DNA from: Pseudomonas lopnurensis | GTDB lineage: Bacteria; Pseudomonadota; Gammaproteobacteria; Pseudomonadales; Pseudomonadaceae | DNA length: 35,999 nt | Direction: 5' to 3' | Assembly: GCF_015070855.1 (NCBI RefSeq) | Contig: NZ_JADDIX010000055.1 | Coordinates: forward strand, 72,225 to 108,223 | Shown here: piece after piece, positions 11,301-18,135 of the stretch | Position numbering within the stretch: the stretch's first letter is position 1 | Layout of the letters: each line of letters starts with the position of its first letter | Notes under the pieces: generated by a model | Seen by the model: only the letters and a program-made list of their open reading frames with translations | Databases searched by the model: none | What the model was told of the DNA's origin: nothing | Position numbers and translations under genes: made by a program

Positions 11301-12560
11301 GCGGTCGACCACGGCATCGAGTCGGTGGAACGCCGTCGCGCCGCCGGCAAGCCCGAACAGGGTCGTATTCGCCTGGATCTCGCGCGCGAGGGCGGCGATA
11401 TCGTCCTGACCCTGGCCGATGACGGTGCCGGCATCAACTTCGACGCGGTACGCCGCAAGGCGATCGAGCGTGGGTTGATGACCGCCGATGGCGATCTCAC
11501 CGAGCACGAGATCCTGCAATTCATCCTCGAGGCCGGTTTCTCCACGGCCGAACGGGTCACGCAGATCTCCGGCCGTGGCGTCGGCATGGATGTGGTGCAT
11601 TCGGAGGTCAAGCAGCTCGGCGGTTCGATGAGCATCGAGTCGACGCTGGGCCAGGGCACCCGCTTCCTGATCCGCCTGCCGTTCACCGTATCGGTCAATC
11701 GCGCCTTGATGGTCTATTCCGGCGAGGACCTCTACGCGATCCCGCTGAACACCATCGAAGGTATCGTGCGGGTTTCGCCCTACGAGCTGGAGGCCTACTA
11801 CCAGCCCGGTGCACCGCGCTTCGAGTATGCCGGCCAGGCCTACGAGTTGCGTTACCTGGGTGAGTTGTTGAGCAACGGGCAGAAGCCCAAGCTGGTCGGA
11901 CAGAGCCTGCCGCTGCCGGTGATCCTGGTGCGCTCGAAGGAGCACAGCGTCGCGGTGCAGGTCGACAGCCTGGCCGGCTCGCGGGAAATCGTGGTGAAGA
12001 GCCTCGGTCCGCAGTTCGCCGGCGTCCATGGGATTTCCGGCGCGACCATCCTCGGTGACGGGCGCGTGGTGGTGATTCTCGACCTGCTGGCGACCATCCG
12101 CGTCCTCCACGCGCACCTGCTGACGCAACTGCAGCAGCCGCGCCTGCTCGACCAGTCGCCGGAGGCCGTCGAGGCGGAAAGCGAGCGGCCGACGCTGGTC
12201 CTGGTGGTGGACGACTCGGTCACCGTGCGCAAGGTCACCAGCCGCCTGCTGGAACGCAATGGCATGAACGTGCTGACCGCCAAGGACGGGGTCGATGCCA
12301 TTACCCAACTGCAGGAACGCAAGCCGGACGTCATGCTGCTGGATATCGAGATGCCGCGCATGGACGGCTTCGAAGTGGCCACGCTGGTGCGCCACGACGA
12401 ACGCCTCAAGGATCTGCCGATCATCATGATCACTTCGCGCACTGGCGAGAAGCACCGCGATCGGGCGCTGGGCATCGGCGTCAACGACTACCTCGGCAAG
12501 CCGTACCAGGAGTCGCTGCTGCTCGAGACCATTCAGCGGCTGGTCAAGGCCGATGGCTGA
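5388..12560 (+). CDS. chpA: Hybrid chemosensory kinase ChpA
   Basis: Giant CheA-type kinase at the centre of the Pil-Chp system; it phosphorylates PilG and PilH. About 2,390 residues, a little under the roughly 2,470 I recall for P. aeruginosa. Phosphotransfer sites in order: an N-terminal FimL/Hpt-like module with H49 (HQVHG), a Thr module at T476 (LLTQARGG), HTLKG modules at H786 and H940, a Thr module at T1082 (LTTLGQG), then HTLKG modules at H1264, H1503 and H1650. Next come the dimerisation region (from about 1775), the ATPase domain (N-box N1971, DDGAG from D2011, GRGVGMD near 2062), a CheW-like domain (about 2104-2245) and a C-terminal receiver with phosphoacceptor D2319. Linkers are acidic and Ala/Pro/Glu-rich. 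The start at 5388 (MGDRHDYVAL) has a GGAG site; an ATG at 5373 overlaps the pilK stop. Confidence 0.97.
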   Translation: MGDRHDYVALEWVKGEIAETLKQARQALEAFVENPQDSTRMRFCLTYVHQVHGTLQMVEFFGAALLAEEMEQLARALLDERVANQAEALEVLMQAILQMPAYLDRIQSARRDLPMVVLPLLNDLRAARGEKLLSETSLFSPDLSGRTPVLSGESVERLRTEDLPVLLRKLRQMLQVALVGVIRNQDLPTHLGYMARVFARLETLCKDAPLGALWQIASGMVEGLASGGVANGTSVRTLLRQVDKQLKRLVEQGADGLNQAAPDELIKNLLFYVAKAPGQTPRIQALKAHYRLDDALPDSAVVDQERAQLAGPDRGAMRSVVAALCEELVRVKDSLDLFVRSDRKVIADLASLEVPLKQIADTLAVLGFAQPRKIILDQIALVQALAQGLREPDDAVLMDIAGALLYVEATLAGMVGGPAEERNEDSHLPTTDVAQIHQLVIREARTGLEQAKDAIIEFIASQWNHEHLARVPELLTQARGGLAMIPLERAAALLAACNGYIQDQLLARQAVPDWQSLDTLADAITSVEYYLERLSEDCGTQGDLILDVAEESLQNLGYPLYGMEPAQDVQPLADAGPLDPLEEIEVLPEELEASAEELDFVALPQRHGLPRAEPEILFGSEPASEAETRPADEASAESYAEEIVFGLPEEPQAAQPSIAGAAVPAEDDEQAVADWGEAQFAELDLPEVTLPAFCEPELPQPGSAEPAVGLEQVMAAPVAAINPPAQDVPATLLPPPADEEPVDEDLLDVFIEEAAEVLETIGEHLPGWAADPEDKNALGEVRRAFHTLKGSGRMVRALVIGELAWSIENLLNRVLDRSIEPAEPVKQVVTDVVALMPALVEEFAAKAQRQRDDVDRLAATAHALAKGQPVQPLPASETQSRPGTVGASAAALGEEALDPQLLEIFRNEAESHLTTLVSFLADCAQRLPQPVTDALQRALHTLKGSAHMAGILPVAEIAMPLEKMVKEFKTNLIQMNLAEAELLHDAEQLLRQGLANLDHEPLAPIDGATAFLERVHALHQARLAEAGARNESEPGEMRDPSMIALFLSEGMDILLDAEDLLRRWREHPAERQELSALLQELTTLGQGARMADLPQMDALCQVLLRLYAVVEEGRLAVSERFFDDAQQGHEALVGMMDQVAAALQVSEQSELVARLEALLDEAVDPLLLEREASAGEPEQPILEPLVPMADSLAEAEAEAEAEAEAWPAADTPAMENEEDLDQEMVEIFLDEAVDLMESAGHALDRWLADPANQLALSSLLRDLHTLKGGARMAGIRPIGDLAHELESLYEGLSDGRYAHSAPLASLLQRSHDQLALQLEQLQRQQPMTSAGELIETMRAFRQGILPALDAADMEQPGEVTACETGEPVERDSVEVADDAAGEGDADDLLSEPEPLEFSAVDPVEAVDGLDDVAEQLMDTPEKRPPDDHPAIPDLSPEPDEPRRPAANVQAGLQEAADERDAELVEIFLEEGFDLVESAAGGLQRWMADVDNSFELEALQRDLHTLKGGARMADIREIGDLAHELEYLYEGLCAGNYRASAELFGLLQACQDRLAEMLEAVRDHRTVPAGDGLIDTVRRFRNNPDERLSMPSSVSLKAAQEDAQQAAEAEILDIFVEEADDLLEEMESALGRWDAMREDAAPLSDMLRVLHTLKGGARLAGQGALGNLAHDLEQRLSEAQLQGAPWPDSLFLDVQQGYDALLKDIERLRASLAADGVDEPLAEPVEQERPSAPLALQQPIVAASAQPSPTNAPAKVLPFIRRAQQAAQEAAARRAPQELVKVPAELLEGLVNLAGETSIFRGRVEQQVSDVGFTLGEMEATIERVRDQLRRLDTETQAQILSRYQAEAERAGYDDFDPLEMDRHSQLQQLSRALFESASDLLDLKETLAARNRDAETLLLQQARVNTELQEGLMRTRMVPFERLVPRLRRIVRQVAGELGKQVEFLVGNATGEMDRSVLERIVAPLEHMLRNAVDHGIESVERRRAAGKPEQGRIRLDLAREGGDIVLTLADDGAGINFDAVRRKAIERGLMTADGDLTEHEILQFILEAGFSTAERVTQISGRGVGMDVVHSEVKQLGGSMSIESTLGQGTRFLIRLPFTVSVNRALMVYSGEDLYAIPLNTIEGIVRVSPYELEAYYQPGAPRFEYAGQAYELRYLGELLSNGQKPKLVGQSLPLPVILVRSKEHSVAVQVDSLAGSREIVVKSLGPQFAGVHGISGATILGDGRVVVILDLLATIRVLHAHLLTQLQQPRLLDQSPEAVEAESERPTLVLVVDDSVTVRKVTSRLLERNGMNVLTAKDGVDAITQLQERKPDVMLLDIEMPRMDGFEVATLVRHDERLKDLPIIMITSRTGEKHRDRALGIGVNDYLGKPYQESLLLETIQRLVKADG
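8964..8999 (+). repeat. GCCGAA hexanucleotide tandem repeat inside chpA
   Basis: Six perfect consecutive copies of GCCGAA encode an Ala-Glu run in the linker before the H1264 phosphotransfer domain of ChpA. Gain or loss of units keeps the reading frame, so linker length could vary between strains. Confidence 0.9.
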
Positions 12561-13605
12561 AACCATGTCCGCCCGCATCGCGGTTCTCGCCGACACCTCG
12601 CTGCAGCGCCATGTGCTGCAGCAGGCGCTGAGCGCCAATGGCTACCAGGTGGTCCTCAACAATGACCCGGGACGCCTGGAGCCGGCGGATCTGGACGGCA
12701 CCGAGGCCGACCTCTGGCTGGTCGATCTGGCGCAGACCGAGGATTCGCCATTGGTCGATGCCCTGCTCGAGCGTGATCGCACGCTGGTGCTGTTCGGCGA
12801 GGGGCATGCCCCCGAGCGCCACTCGGAGCATTACCCGCGCTGGGAACGGCGCCTGTTCGGCAAGCTCAAGCGGCTGGTCGGCGATTCTACCCACGCAGTA
12901 GGGCCTCGCCTGGAGGTGTTGAGAGGCGAGGCCCCGCGTCCTGTCCCCGTGGCGTTGCCGAGAGCATTGGCCGGCAACGAATCGCAAGCCGGTACACCCG
13001 CGGTCCAGGTGTGGTTATTGGCCGCTTCGCTGGGCGGCCCGGAAGCGGTCAAGGCCTTTCTCGACGCCCTGCCCGGGGAACTGCCGCTGGGCTTCATCTA
13101 TGCCCAGCATATCGAAGCCAGTTTCGAGCCCGCCTTGTCCCAGGCGGTCGGACGGCACAGTCAGTGGCAGGTCCGGCAGGCGCGTGAGGGCGAGCCGGTG
13201 CGCTGTGGTGAGGTGATCATCGCACCGATCGGCGAGGAGCTCCGTTTCGCTCCCGACGGGAGCCTGCACCTCAGCGGTCGTTGCTGGCCCGAGCCCTACA
13301 GCCCATCGATCGACCAGATGATGCTCAACCTGGCCCAGCAGTTCGGTCAGCGCTGTGGGGTCATCGCATTCAGCGGCATGGGCCGCGACGGGAGCGCTGC
13401 CGCGGCCTACGTGCTGCGCCAGGGCGGGCGAGTCTGGACCCAGCGCGCCGATTCCTGCGCCTGTTCCAGCATGCCCGACAGCCTGCGCGAAGGGGGCTAC
13501 AGCTCGTTCAGCGGCGATCCGCGCGAGCTGGCGCAGGCCCTGGTCACTCATCTCGCGAAGCAGGCCGGTCCGGTCGTCGCGACCCTCGAACAGGATATTT
13601 CATGA
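12553..13605 (+). CDS. chpB: CheB-like methylesterase ChpB
   Basis: Predicted protein-glutamate methylesterase that removes methyl groups from PilJ, opposing PilK. The 350 residues comprise an N-terminal receiver-like region and a C-terminal CheB catalytic domain. The catalytic triad is visible: S159 in LLAASLGGPE, H186 in YAQHIEASF and D279 in SGMGRDGS. The receiver-like region is degenerate: the usual acidic pair reads LAD, and the expected Thr and Lys positions are not evident, although an Asp is present in LWLVDLAQ. The ATG at 12553 overlaps the end of chpA by 8 bases; an ATG at 12565 (MSARIAVLAD) is an equally plausible start. The stop overlaps the chpC start (ATGA). Confidence 0.93.
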   Translation: MAETMSARIAVLADTSLQRHVLQQALSANGYQVVLNNDPGRLEPADLDGTEADLWLVDLAQTEDSPLVDALLERDRTLVLFGEGHAPERHSEHYPRWERRLFGKLKRLVGDSTHAVGPRLEVLRGEAPRPVPVALPRALAGNESQAGTPAVQVWLLAASLGGPEAVKAFLDALPGELPLGFIYAQHIEASFEPALSQAVGRHSQWQVRQAREGEPVRCGEVIIAPIGEELRFAPDGSLHLSGRCWPEPYSPSIDQMMLNLAQQFGQRCGVIAFSGMGRDGSAAAAYVLRQGGRVWTQRADSCACSSMPDSLREGGYSSFSGDPRELAQALVTHLAKQAGPVVATLEQDIS

Positions 13606-14075
13606 GCCAATCGGTTGTTTCCCAGGAGAGCCAGAGCAGCCTCACCGGGCTGCTGGTGCCCCTGTCCGATCGCACGTTGCTGCTGCCCAACGTGGCGGTG
13701 GCCGAGCTGATCCCCTACCGCGCGCCGCAGGCGGCGCAGGGTGCGCCAGCATGGTTCCTCGGCCAGGTGCGGTGGCGCGATCTGAGCCTGCCGCTGCTGT
13801 CCTTCGAGGCGGCTTCGGGCGGTCAGCCGCCACCGGTCGGCAGCGGCGCGCGGGTCACCGTGCTCAACGCGATCGGTGGCCGCGAGCACGTCAAGTTCGT
13901 CGCCCTGCTGGTGCAGGGGATTCCGCGCTCGATCAAGGTCGATGCCAGCCTGGCGCGGGTGGACGTCGAGCTTGCGCCGCTGGAGCTGGATGCGGTGAAC
14001 CTGGGCGATGTGCAAGCACGGATTCCCGACCTGATCGGGCTCGAGCAGAAACTGGCGGATGCCGGGCTAATTTGA
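13602..14075 (+). CDS. chpC: CheW-like adaptor ChpC
   Basis: Second CheW-family adaptor of the Pil-Chp cluster, 157 residues; in P. aeruginosa it is thought to link additional receptors to ChpA. The conserved core near the N terminus reads SLTGLLVPLSDRTLLLPNVA followed by VAELIPYR, as in other ChpC proteins, and the CheW-like beta-barrel pattern continues through WFLGQVRWRDLSLPLLSF. The ATG at 13602 overlaps the chpB stop in an ATGA junction, which fixes the start and implies coupled translation. It is the last gene of the operon here: the following DNA is intergenic repeats, so chpD (AraC-type regulator) and chpE (LysE-type exporter) are missing from this position. Confidence 0.93.
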   Translation: MSQSVVSQESQSSLTGLLVPLSDRTLLLPNVAVAELIPYRAPQAAQGAPAWFLGQVRWRDLSLPLLSFEAASGGQPPPVGSGARVTVLNAIGGREHVKFVALLVQGIPRSIKVDASLARVDVELAPLELDAVNLGDVQARIPDLIGLEQKLADAGLI

Positions 14076-14110
14076 TCCACCTAGCGGGCGACACATGGGT
14101 AGGTTGGCGC

Positions 14111-14173
14111 TGAGCGCAGCGAAGCCCAACGGGACCGGCGTGTAGGTGTTGGGCTTCGTCGCTGCGTTCCTCA
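14111..14173. repeat. Imperfect inverted repeat after chpC
   Basis: Left arm GCGCAGCGAAGCCCAAC (14114-14130) pairs with GTTGGGCTTCGTCGCTGCG (14148-14166), with a 3-base insertion in the right arm; TGAG and CTCA flank the arms. Repeats of this GGGCTTCG type are common between Pseudomonas genes. It may also help terminate the chpC or rsmE transcript, but there is no clear T-tract. Confidence 0.7.
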
Positions 14174-14213
14174 GGCTATGTGCCCCCGACCCGGATTACG
14201 CGTCCCGCCCCCC

Positions 14214-14281
14214 TGTGGGAGCGGGCCATGCCCGCGAATATTCCCGCGCACAAAAGCTTCGCGGGCATGGCCCGCTCCTAC
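14214..14281. repeat. REP pair (inverted repetitive extragenic palindromes)
   Basis: Two perfect 21-base arms in opposite orientation lie at 14218-14238 and 14258-14278. Each arm also contains its own palindrome (GCGGGC-CAT-GCCCGC). The GTGGGAGCGGGC start and the CCCGCTCCTAC end are the hallmark of Pseudomonas REP elements. It lies between the convergent genes chpC and rsmE. Confidence 0.85.
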
Positions 14282-14286
14282 GGACG

Positions 14287-14333
14287 TTCAAAACACCTCG
14301 GCACTTCGAGCAACACGCCATTGGGACATGGCC
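14287..14333. repeat. Dispersed 47-bp repeat, copy 1
   Basis: Matches 23884-23930 at about 42 of 47 positions, including a shared core ACACCTCGGCACTTCGAGCA. This copy directly follows the REP pair and ends next to the rsmE stop codon. It contains a small CTCG-CGAG hairpin. I do not recognise a named family. Confidence 0.75.
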
Positions 14334-14334
14334 T

Positions 14335-15051
14335 TTAGAAGTCGCCCCACAGCTGCTGCGCCACGCTCAATGCCACCACCGGCGCCGTTTCGGTACGCAA
14401 TACCCGCGGGCCGAGACGGGCGGCGTCGAAGCCGGCTGCGCCGGCACGTTCGAGCTCGTCATCGCTCAGGCCGCCCTCGGGGCCGATGAGAAACGCTAGC
14501 GTCTGTGGCCTGGCATGGCTGGTCAGTGGCGCAGCGACCGGATGCAGCACCAGTTTCAACTCCGCTTCGACGCTCAGCCAGCCGTCGAGGCTGCGCGGCG
14601 CATGGATGACCGGCAGGACCGAGCGGCCGCACTGCTCGCAAGCGCTGATGGCGATCTGCCGCCAGTGCGCCAGGCGCTTGTCGGCGCGCTCGTCGTTCAG
14701 CCGTACCTCGCAGCGCTCGCTGACGATCGGGGTGATCTGCGCGACGCCCAGTTCGGTGGCCTTCTGGATGGCCCAGTCCATTCGTTCGCCACGCGATAGT
14801 CCCTGCCCGAGGTGAATCCGCAGCGCTGATTCCGCCATCCCGGGCCGTTGCTCATGCAATTGGACGACAACCGACTTCTTGCCGACGTCGGTGAGCACGC
14901 CACGAAATTCGCTGCCGCTGCCGTCGAACAGCTGCACTGCGCTGCCTGCGGATAGCCGCAACACGCGGCTGATGTAGTGGGCCGACGACTCGGGCAGGGC
15001 GTGCTGGCCGAGGGACAGCGGGGCATCGATGAAGAAGCGGGAGAGGCGCAT
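14335..15051 (-). CDS. rsmE: 16S rRNA m3U1498 methyltransferase RsmE
   Basis: SPOUT-family enzyme that methylates N3 of U1498 in 16S rRNA using SAM, acting on the small ribosomal subunit. The 238 residues start MRLSRFFIDAPLS and comprise an N-terminal PUA-like RNA-binding domain and a C-terminal knotted domain. RGERMDWAIQKATELGV leads into the catalytic domain, GPEGGLSDDE (near residue 189) and RLGPRVLRTETAPV form the SAM-binding knot. The start at 15051 gives the family N terminus; the ATG seven codons earlier is in frame but lies in repeat DNA. It is downstream of bioA on the same strand across 112 bp filled by inverted heptad repeats. No strong ribosome site is seen. Confidence 0.96.
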   Translation of the reverse strand: MRLSRFFIDAPLSLGQHALPESSAHYISRVLRLSAGSAVQLFDGSGSEFRGVLTDVGKKSVVVQLHEQRPGMAESALRIHLGQGLSRGERMDWAIQKATELGVAQITPIVSERCEVRLNDERADKRLAHWRQIAISACEQCGRSVLPVIHAPRSLDGWLSVEAELKLVLHPVAAPLTSHARPQTLAFLIGPEGGLSDDELERAGAAGFDAARLGPRVLRTETAPVVALSVAQQLWGDF

Positions 15052-15163
15052 AGAAGCAGCTGCAAGCGGCAAGTTGGAAGCGCCAAGTTTAAAGCATTGG
15101 CGGCCCGTCCGGCCCGCCCGTGCCGTCCAGCGGGCCGCATTTCTTTGAAGCTTGCCGCTGCCG
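15052..15163. repeat. Heptad-type inverted repeats filling the bioA-rsmE gap
   Basis: On the minus strand, degenerate 7-base units of the form CTTnnnn (for example CTTGGCG, CTTCCAA, CTTGCCG, CTTGCAG) run up to the rsmE start codon, and inverse-complement units lie next to the bioA stop. A perfect 9-bp inverted repeat (15065-15073 with 15151-15159) encloses an 8-bp one (15100-15107 with 15131-15138). The layout is the same as at 26873-26969. Confidence 0.65.
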
Positions 15164-16570
15164 TCAACCCGGATCCCGGAATCCCGGATAGCGTCCGGCC
15201 GGTACCGCCACGCTCACCGCTTCGCGGGTCGCGATATCGATGCCTTCGCTGGCGACTTCGGCGAGGAAGTCGATCTGTTCTTCGGTGATGCAGTAGGGCG
15301 GCAGGAAATACACCACGCTGCCCAGCGGGCGCAGCAGCGCGCCGCGTTCCAGGGCGTGCTGGTAGACCTTGAGGCCGCGCCGTTCTTGCCACGGATACGG
15401 TGTACGGCTGGCCTTGTCCTGGACCATCTCGATGGCCAGCGCCATGCCGGTCTGGCGCACCTCGGCGACCTGCGGGTGTTCGGCCAGGTGCGCGGTGGCG
15501 CTGGCCATGCGTGCCGCCAGCGCCCTGTTGGCCTCGATCACGTTGTCCTCGGCGAAGATGTCCAGCGTCGCCAGCGCGGCGGCGCAGGCCAGCGGGTTGC
15601 CGGTGTAGGTATGCGAATGGAGGAAGGCACGCAGGGTCGAATAGTCGTCGTAGAAGGCCTGGTACAGCCGGTCGGTGGTGAGCACCGCGGCCATCGGCAG
15701 GTAGCCGCCGGTCAGGGCCTTGGACAGGCAAAGGAAATCGGGGGTGATGCCGGCCTGTTCGCAGGCGAACATCGTTCCCGTGCGGCCGAAGCCGACGGCG
15801 ATCTCGTCATGGATCAGGTGCACGTCGTAGCGGTCGCAGGCCTCGCGCAGCAGTTCGAGGTAGACCGGATGGTACATGCGCATGCCGCCGGCACCCTGGA
15901 TCAGCGGCTCGACGATGACCGCGGCGATTTCCCGGTGATGCTCGGCAAGGGTCCGCTCCATGTGCGCGAACATGTTGCGCGAGTGCTCTTCCCAGCCCAT
16001 GCCTTCCGGACGCAGGTAGCAGTCCGGGCTCGGCACCTTGAGGGTGTCCAGCAGCAGCGGCTTGTAGGTGTCGGTGAAGAGCGCGACGTCGCCCACCGAC
16101 ATCGCCGCGACGGTTTCGCCGTGGTAGCTGTTGGTCAGGGTGACGAAGCGCTGTTTCTCCGGCCGGCCGCTGTTGCGCCAGTAGTGGAAGCTCATCTTCA
16201 GCGCGACCTCGATGCCGGTCGAGCCGTTGTCGGTGTAGAACACCCGCTCCAGGCCCGGCGGCGTGAGCGCCACCAGCCGCTCCGACAGCTCCACCACCGG
16301 CTGATGGCTGAAGCCGGCGAGCATCACGTGTTCGAGCTGGTCGAGCTGGTCCTTGACGCGCTGGTTGATGCGCGGGTTGGCATGGCCGAATACGTTGACC
16401 CACCACGAGCTGACCGCGTCCAGGTAGCGTTTGCCGTCGAAATCCTCCAGCCAGACGCCCTCGCCGCGGCGGATGGGAATCAGTGGCAGCTGTTCGTGGT
16501 CTTTCATCTGGGTGCAGGGGTGCCAGAGTACGGCGAGATCGCGTTGCATCCAGCTGTGGTTCAGGCTCAT
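15164..16570 (-). CDS. bioA: Adenosylmethionine-8-amino-7-oxononanoate aminotransferase
   Basis: PLP-dependent class III aminotransferase of biotin synthesis; it converts 7-keto-8-aminopelargonate (KAPA) to 7,8-diaminopelargonate with SAM as amino donor. The 468 residues have the BioA-typical [11 protein letters not shown] and [19 protein letters not shown], the cofactor motif [24 protein letters not shown] with the PLP Asp, K284 in [12 protein letters not shown] as the Schiff-base lysine, and [11 protein letters not shown]. The start at 16570 has a strong GGAGGAGCAACG site. No other bio genes are nearby, as is usual for the isolated bioA of Pseudomonas. It is divergent from the cytochrome b561 gene. 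Confidence 0.97.
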   Translation of the reverse strand: MSLNHSWMQRDLAVLWHPCTQMKDHEQLPLIPIRRGEGVWLEDFDGKRYLDAVSSWWVNVFGHANPRINQRVKDQLDQLEHVMLAGFSHQPVVELSERLVALTPPGLERVFYTDNGSTGIEVALKMSFHYWRNSGRPEKQRFVTLTNSYHGETVAAMSVGDVALFTDTYKPLLLDTLKVPSPDCYLRPEGMGWEEHSRNMFAHMERTLAEHHREIAAVIVEPLIQGAGGMRMYHPVYLELLREACDRYDVHLIHDEIAVGFGRTGTMFACEQAGITPDFLCLSKALTGGYLPMAAVLTTDRLYQAFYDDYSTLRAFLHSHTYTGNPLACAAALATLDIFAEDNVIEANRALAARMASATAHLAEHPQVAEVRQTGMALAIEMVQDKASRTPYPWQERRGLKVYQHALERGALLRPLGSVVYFLPPYCITEEQIDFLAEVASEGIDIATREAVSVAVPAGRYPGFRDPG

Positions 16571-16639
16571 CGTTGCTCCTCCGCAGTGAGACGGCGCAGC
16601 CTAGCAGAAGCTCGCCGTTGCGACCGAGGCGAAAAGTGT

Positions 16640-16689
16640 TATCGGTCCATTCGATGGTTCGAAGCGAAAAAATTCGCTCTACGCCGATA
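16640..16689. promoter_or_regulatory. Palindromes in the bioA / cytochrome b561 divergent region
   Basis: Within the 164-bp divergent gap, a perfect 6-bp palindrome AGCGAA-AAAA-TTCGCT (16663-16678) lies inside a wider TATCGG (16640-16645) / CCGATA (16684-16689) inverted repeat. The position fits an operator for one or both genes, but no known consensus is recognised. Confidence 0.35.
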
Positions 16690-16734
16690 GATAACTGGCT
16701 AGGCTTGTTGCCACGAAATTGAAGGGACAGGCCG

Positions 16735-17289
16735 ATGCGCTGGCGCAACTCCTCCGCCCACTATGGGCTGATCAGCATCGTGCTCCACTGGCTGGTCGCC
16801 GTCGCGGTATTCGGGCTGTTCGCCCTGGGGTTCTGGATGGTGGGGCTGGACTACTACAGCAGCTGGTACCGCGCCGCTCCGGACATTCACAAGAGCATCG
16901 GCATCATTCTCTTCACCGTGATGCTGTTGCGGGTGTTTTGGCGCTTTCTCAGCCCTGGCCCCGTCGCGTTGGCCAGCCACGGTCCGTTGACCCGGCTGGC
17001 CACCAAGGCCGGTCACGGCGTGCTTTACCTGGGGCTGTTCGGCGTGATGATCTCGGGCTATCTGATCTCCACCGCCGACGGCCGGCCGATCAGCGTGTTC
17101 GGCTGGTTCGCGGTTCCGGCGCTGATCACCGGCATTCCCAGCCAGGAGGATATCGCCGGCCTGGTGCACGAATATCTCGCCTGGGCGCTGGTTATTCTCG
17201 CGGGGCTGCATGCCCTGGCGGCGCTCAAGCACCACTTCATCGATCACGATGCGACGCTCAAGCGTATGTTCGGTCGTGCCGATGGCTGA
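16735..17289 (+). CDS. Cytochrome b561 family membrane protein
   Basis: Di-haem cytochrome of the inner membrane, CybB-like. The family passes electrons between ubiquinone and other acceptors, including superoxide. The 184 residues have four predicted transmembrane helices; histidines placed as haem ligands include H18 (LHWLV), H52 (DIHKSIG), H145 (VHEYLAW) and H159 ([11 protein letters not shown]). The LHW and HKS..G motifs are the family signature. The ATG at 16735 follows GAAGGGACAGG. yceI starts 26 bp after its stop, so the two are probably an operon; cytochrome b561 and YceI genes commonly occur together. The physiological electron partner cannot be read from the sequence. Confidence 0.92.
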   Translation: MRWRNSSAHYGLISIVLHWLVAVAVFGLFALGFWMVGLDYYSSWYRAAPDIHKSIGIILFTVMLLRVFWRFLSPGPVALASHGPLTRLATKAGHGVLYLGLFGVMISGYLISTADGRPISVFGWFAVPALITGIPSQEDIAGLVHEYLAWALVILAGLHALAALKHHFIDHDATLKRMFGRADG

Positions 17290-17315
17290 TCTCAACCCAA
17301 GTAGGAGAATTACCG

Positions 17316-17891
17316 ATGCTGAAGAACACCCTCGCAGCGTTCGCTCTGGGCTCGGCCCTGTTCGCCGGCCAGGCCATGGCCACCGACTACGCCATCGACA
17401 AGCAGGGCCAGCATGCCTTCGTCAATTTCAAGATCAGCCACCTCGGCTATAGCTGGCTGTGGGGGACCTTCAAGGACTTCGACGGCAGCTTCAGCTTCGA
17501 TGCCGCCAAGCCGGAGGCGAGCAAGGTCAACGTCACCCTGAAGACCGCCAGTGTCGACACCAACCACGCCGAGCGCGACAAGCATCTGCGCAGCGATGAT
17601 TTCCTCAACGTCGGCAAGCATCCGACCGCGACCTTCGAATCCACCGCGGTGAAGGCCACCGGCGAGGGCACCGCCGAGATCACCGGCAACCTGACGCTGA
17701 ACGGTGTGACCAAGCCGGTGGTGATCGCCGCCAAGTTCATCGGCGAAGGCGACGATCCCTGGGGCGGCTACCGCGCCGGCTTCGAGGGCAGCACCACGCT
17801 GACGCTCAAGGATTTCGATATCAAGATGGATCTCGGCCCGGCCTCGCAGACGGTCGACCTGATCATCTCCGTCGAGGGTGTACGCCAGTAA
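17316..17891 (+). CDS. Periplasmic YceI family protein
   Basis: Secreted lipocalin-like protein of the YceI family, whose members bind isoprenoid or other lipophilic ligands. The 191 residues have a clear signal peptide (about 22 residues, cleavage after GQAMA) and the YceI beta-barrel with [36 protein letters not shown] and [19 protein letters not shown] site precedes the ATG. Its place upstream of the efflux operon matches PasP of P. aeruginosa, a YceI-family protein reported as a secreted protease; whether this protein is proteolytic cannot be judged here. It lies 26 bp after the cytochrome b561 gene and is followed by a terminator. Confidence 0.93.
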   Translation: MLKNTLAAFALGSALFAGQAMATDYAIDKQGQHAFVNFKISHLGYSWLWGTFKDFDGSFSFDAAKPEASKVNVTLKTASVDTNHAERDKHLRSDDFLNVGKHPTATFESTAVKATGEGTAEITGNLTLNGVTKPVVIAAKFIGEGDDPWGGYRAGFEGSTTLTLKDFDIKMDLGPASQTVDLIISVEGVRQ

Positions 17892-17911
17892 GACGCAAGG
17901 GAGTGCCATGG

Positions 17912-17938
17912 ACGCCGGCGTATGCCGGCGTTCTGTTT
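17912..17938 (+). terminator. Rho-independent terminator after yceI
   Basis: Perfect 8-bp stem ACGCCGGC / GCCGGCGT with loop GTAT, followed by the T-rich TCTGTTTTA, 20 bp past the yceI stop. It separates the yceI transcript from the efflux promoter. Confidence 0.8.
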
Positions 17939-18028
17939 TATGGCGCGAACGAGCGAGAGGCCTGCGCCGAATGCCTGTCGAGGTCCATCTGGATCAGAGG
18001 TCTCGGAATATTTAGTCGGTTCTGAACG

Positions 18029-18060
18029 GTTTACAGACAGTCTTGGATGTAAGTATATTT
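18029..18060 (+). promoter_or_regulatory. Efflux operon promoter overlapping a TtgR-like operator
   Basis: A sigma70-like promoter TTTACA (18030-18035), 18-base spacer, TATATT (18054-18059) lies 76 bp before mexA. The same bases form an imperfect palindrome, TTACA (18031-18035) and TGTAA (18048-18052). From TTTACA to TGTAAGTATATT the sequence closely resembles the TtgR operator before P. putida ttgABC as I recall it. No TetR- or MarR-family gene is adjacent. Repression by a TtgR homologue encoded elsewhere is inferred. Confidence 0.7.
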
Positions 18061-18135
18061 CCGTCACTCTGCTCTCCGCGCGTCTGCGGTCGGCTGTCAC
18101 CCTTTAAGCGCCTGCAGCTTTTCAAGAGGTTTTCC

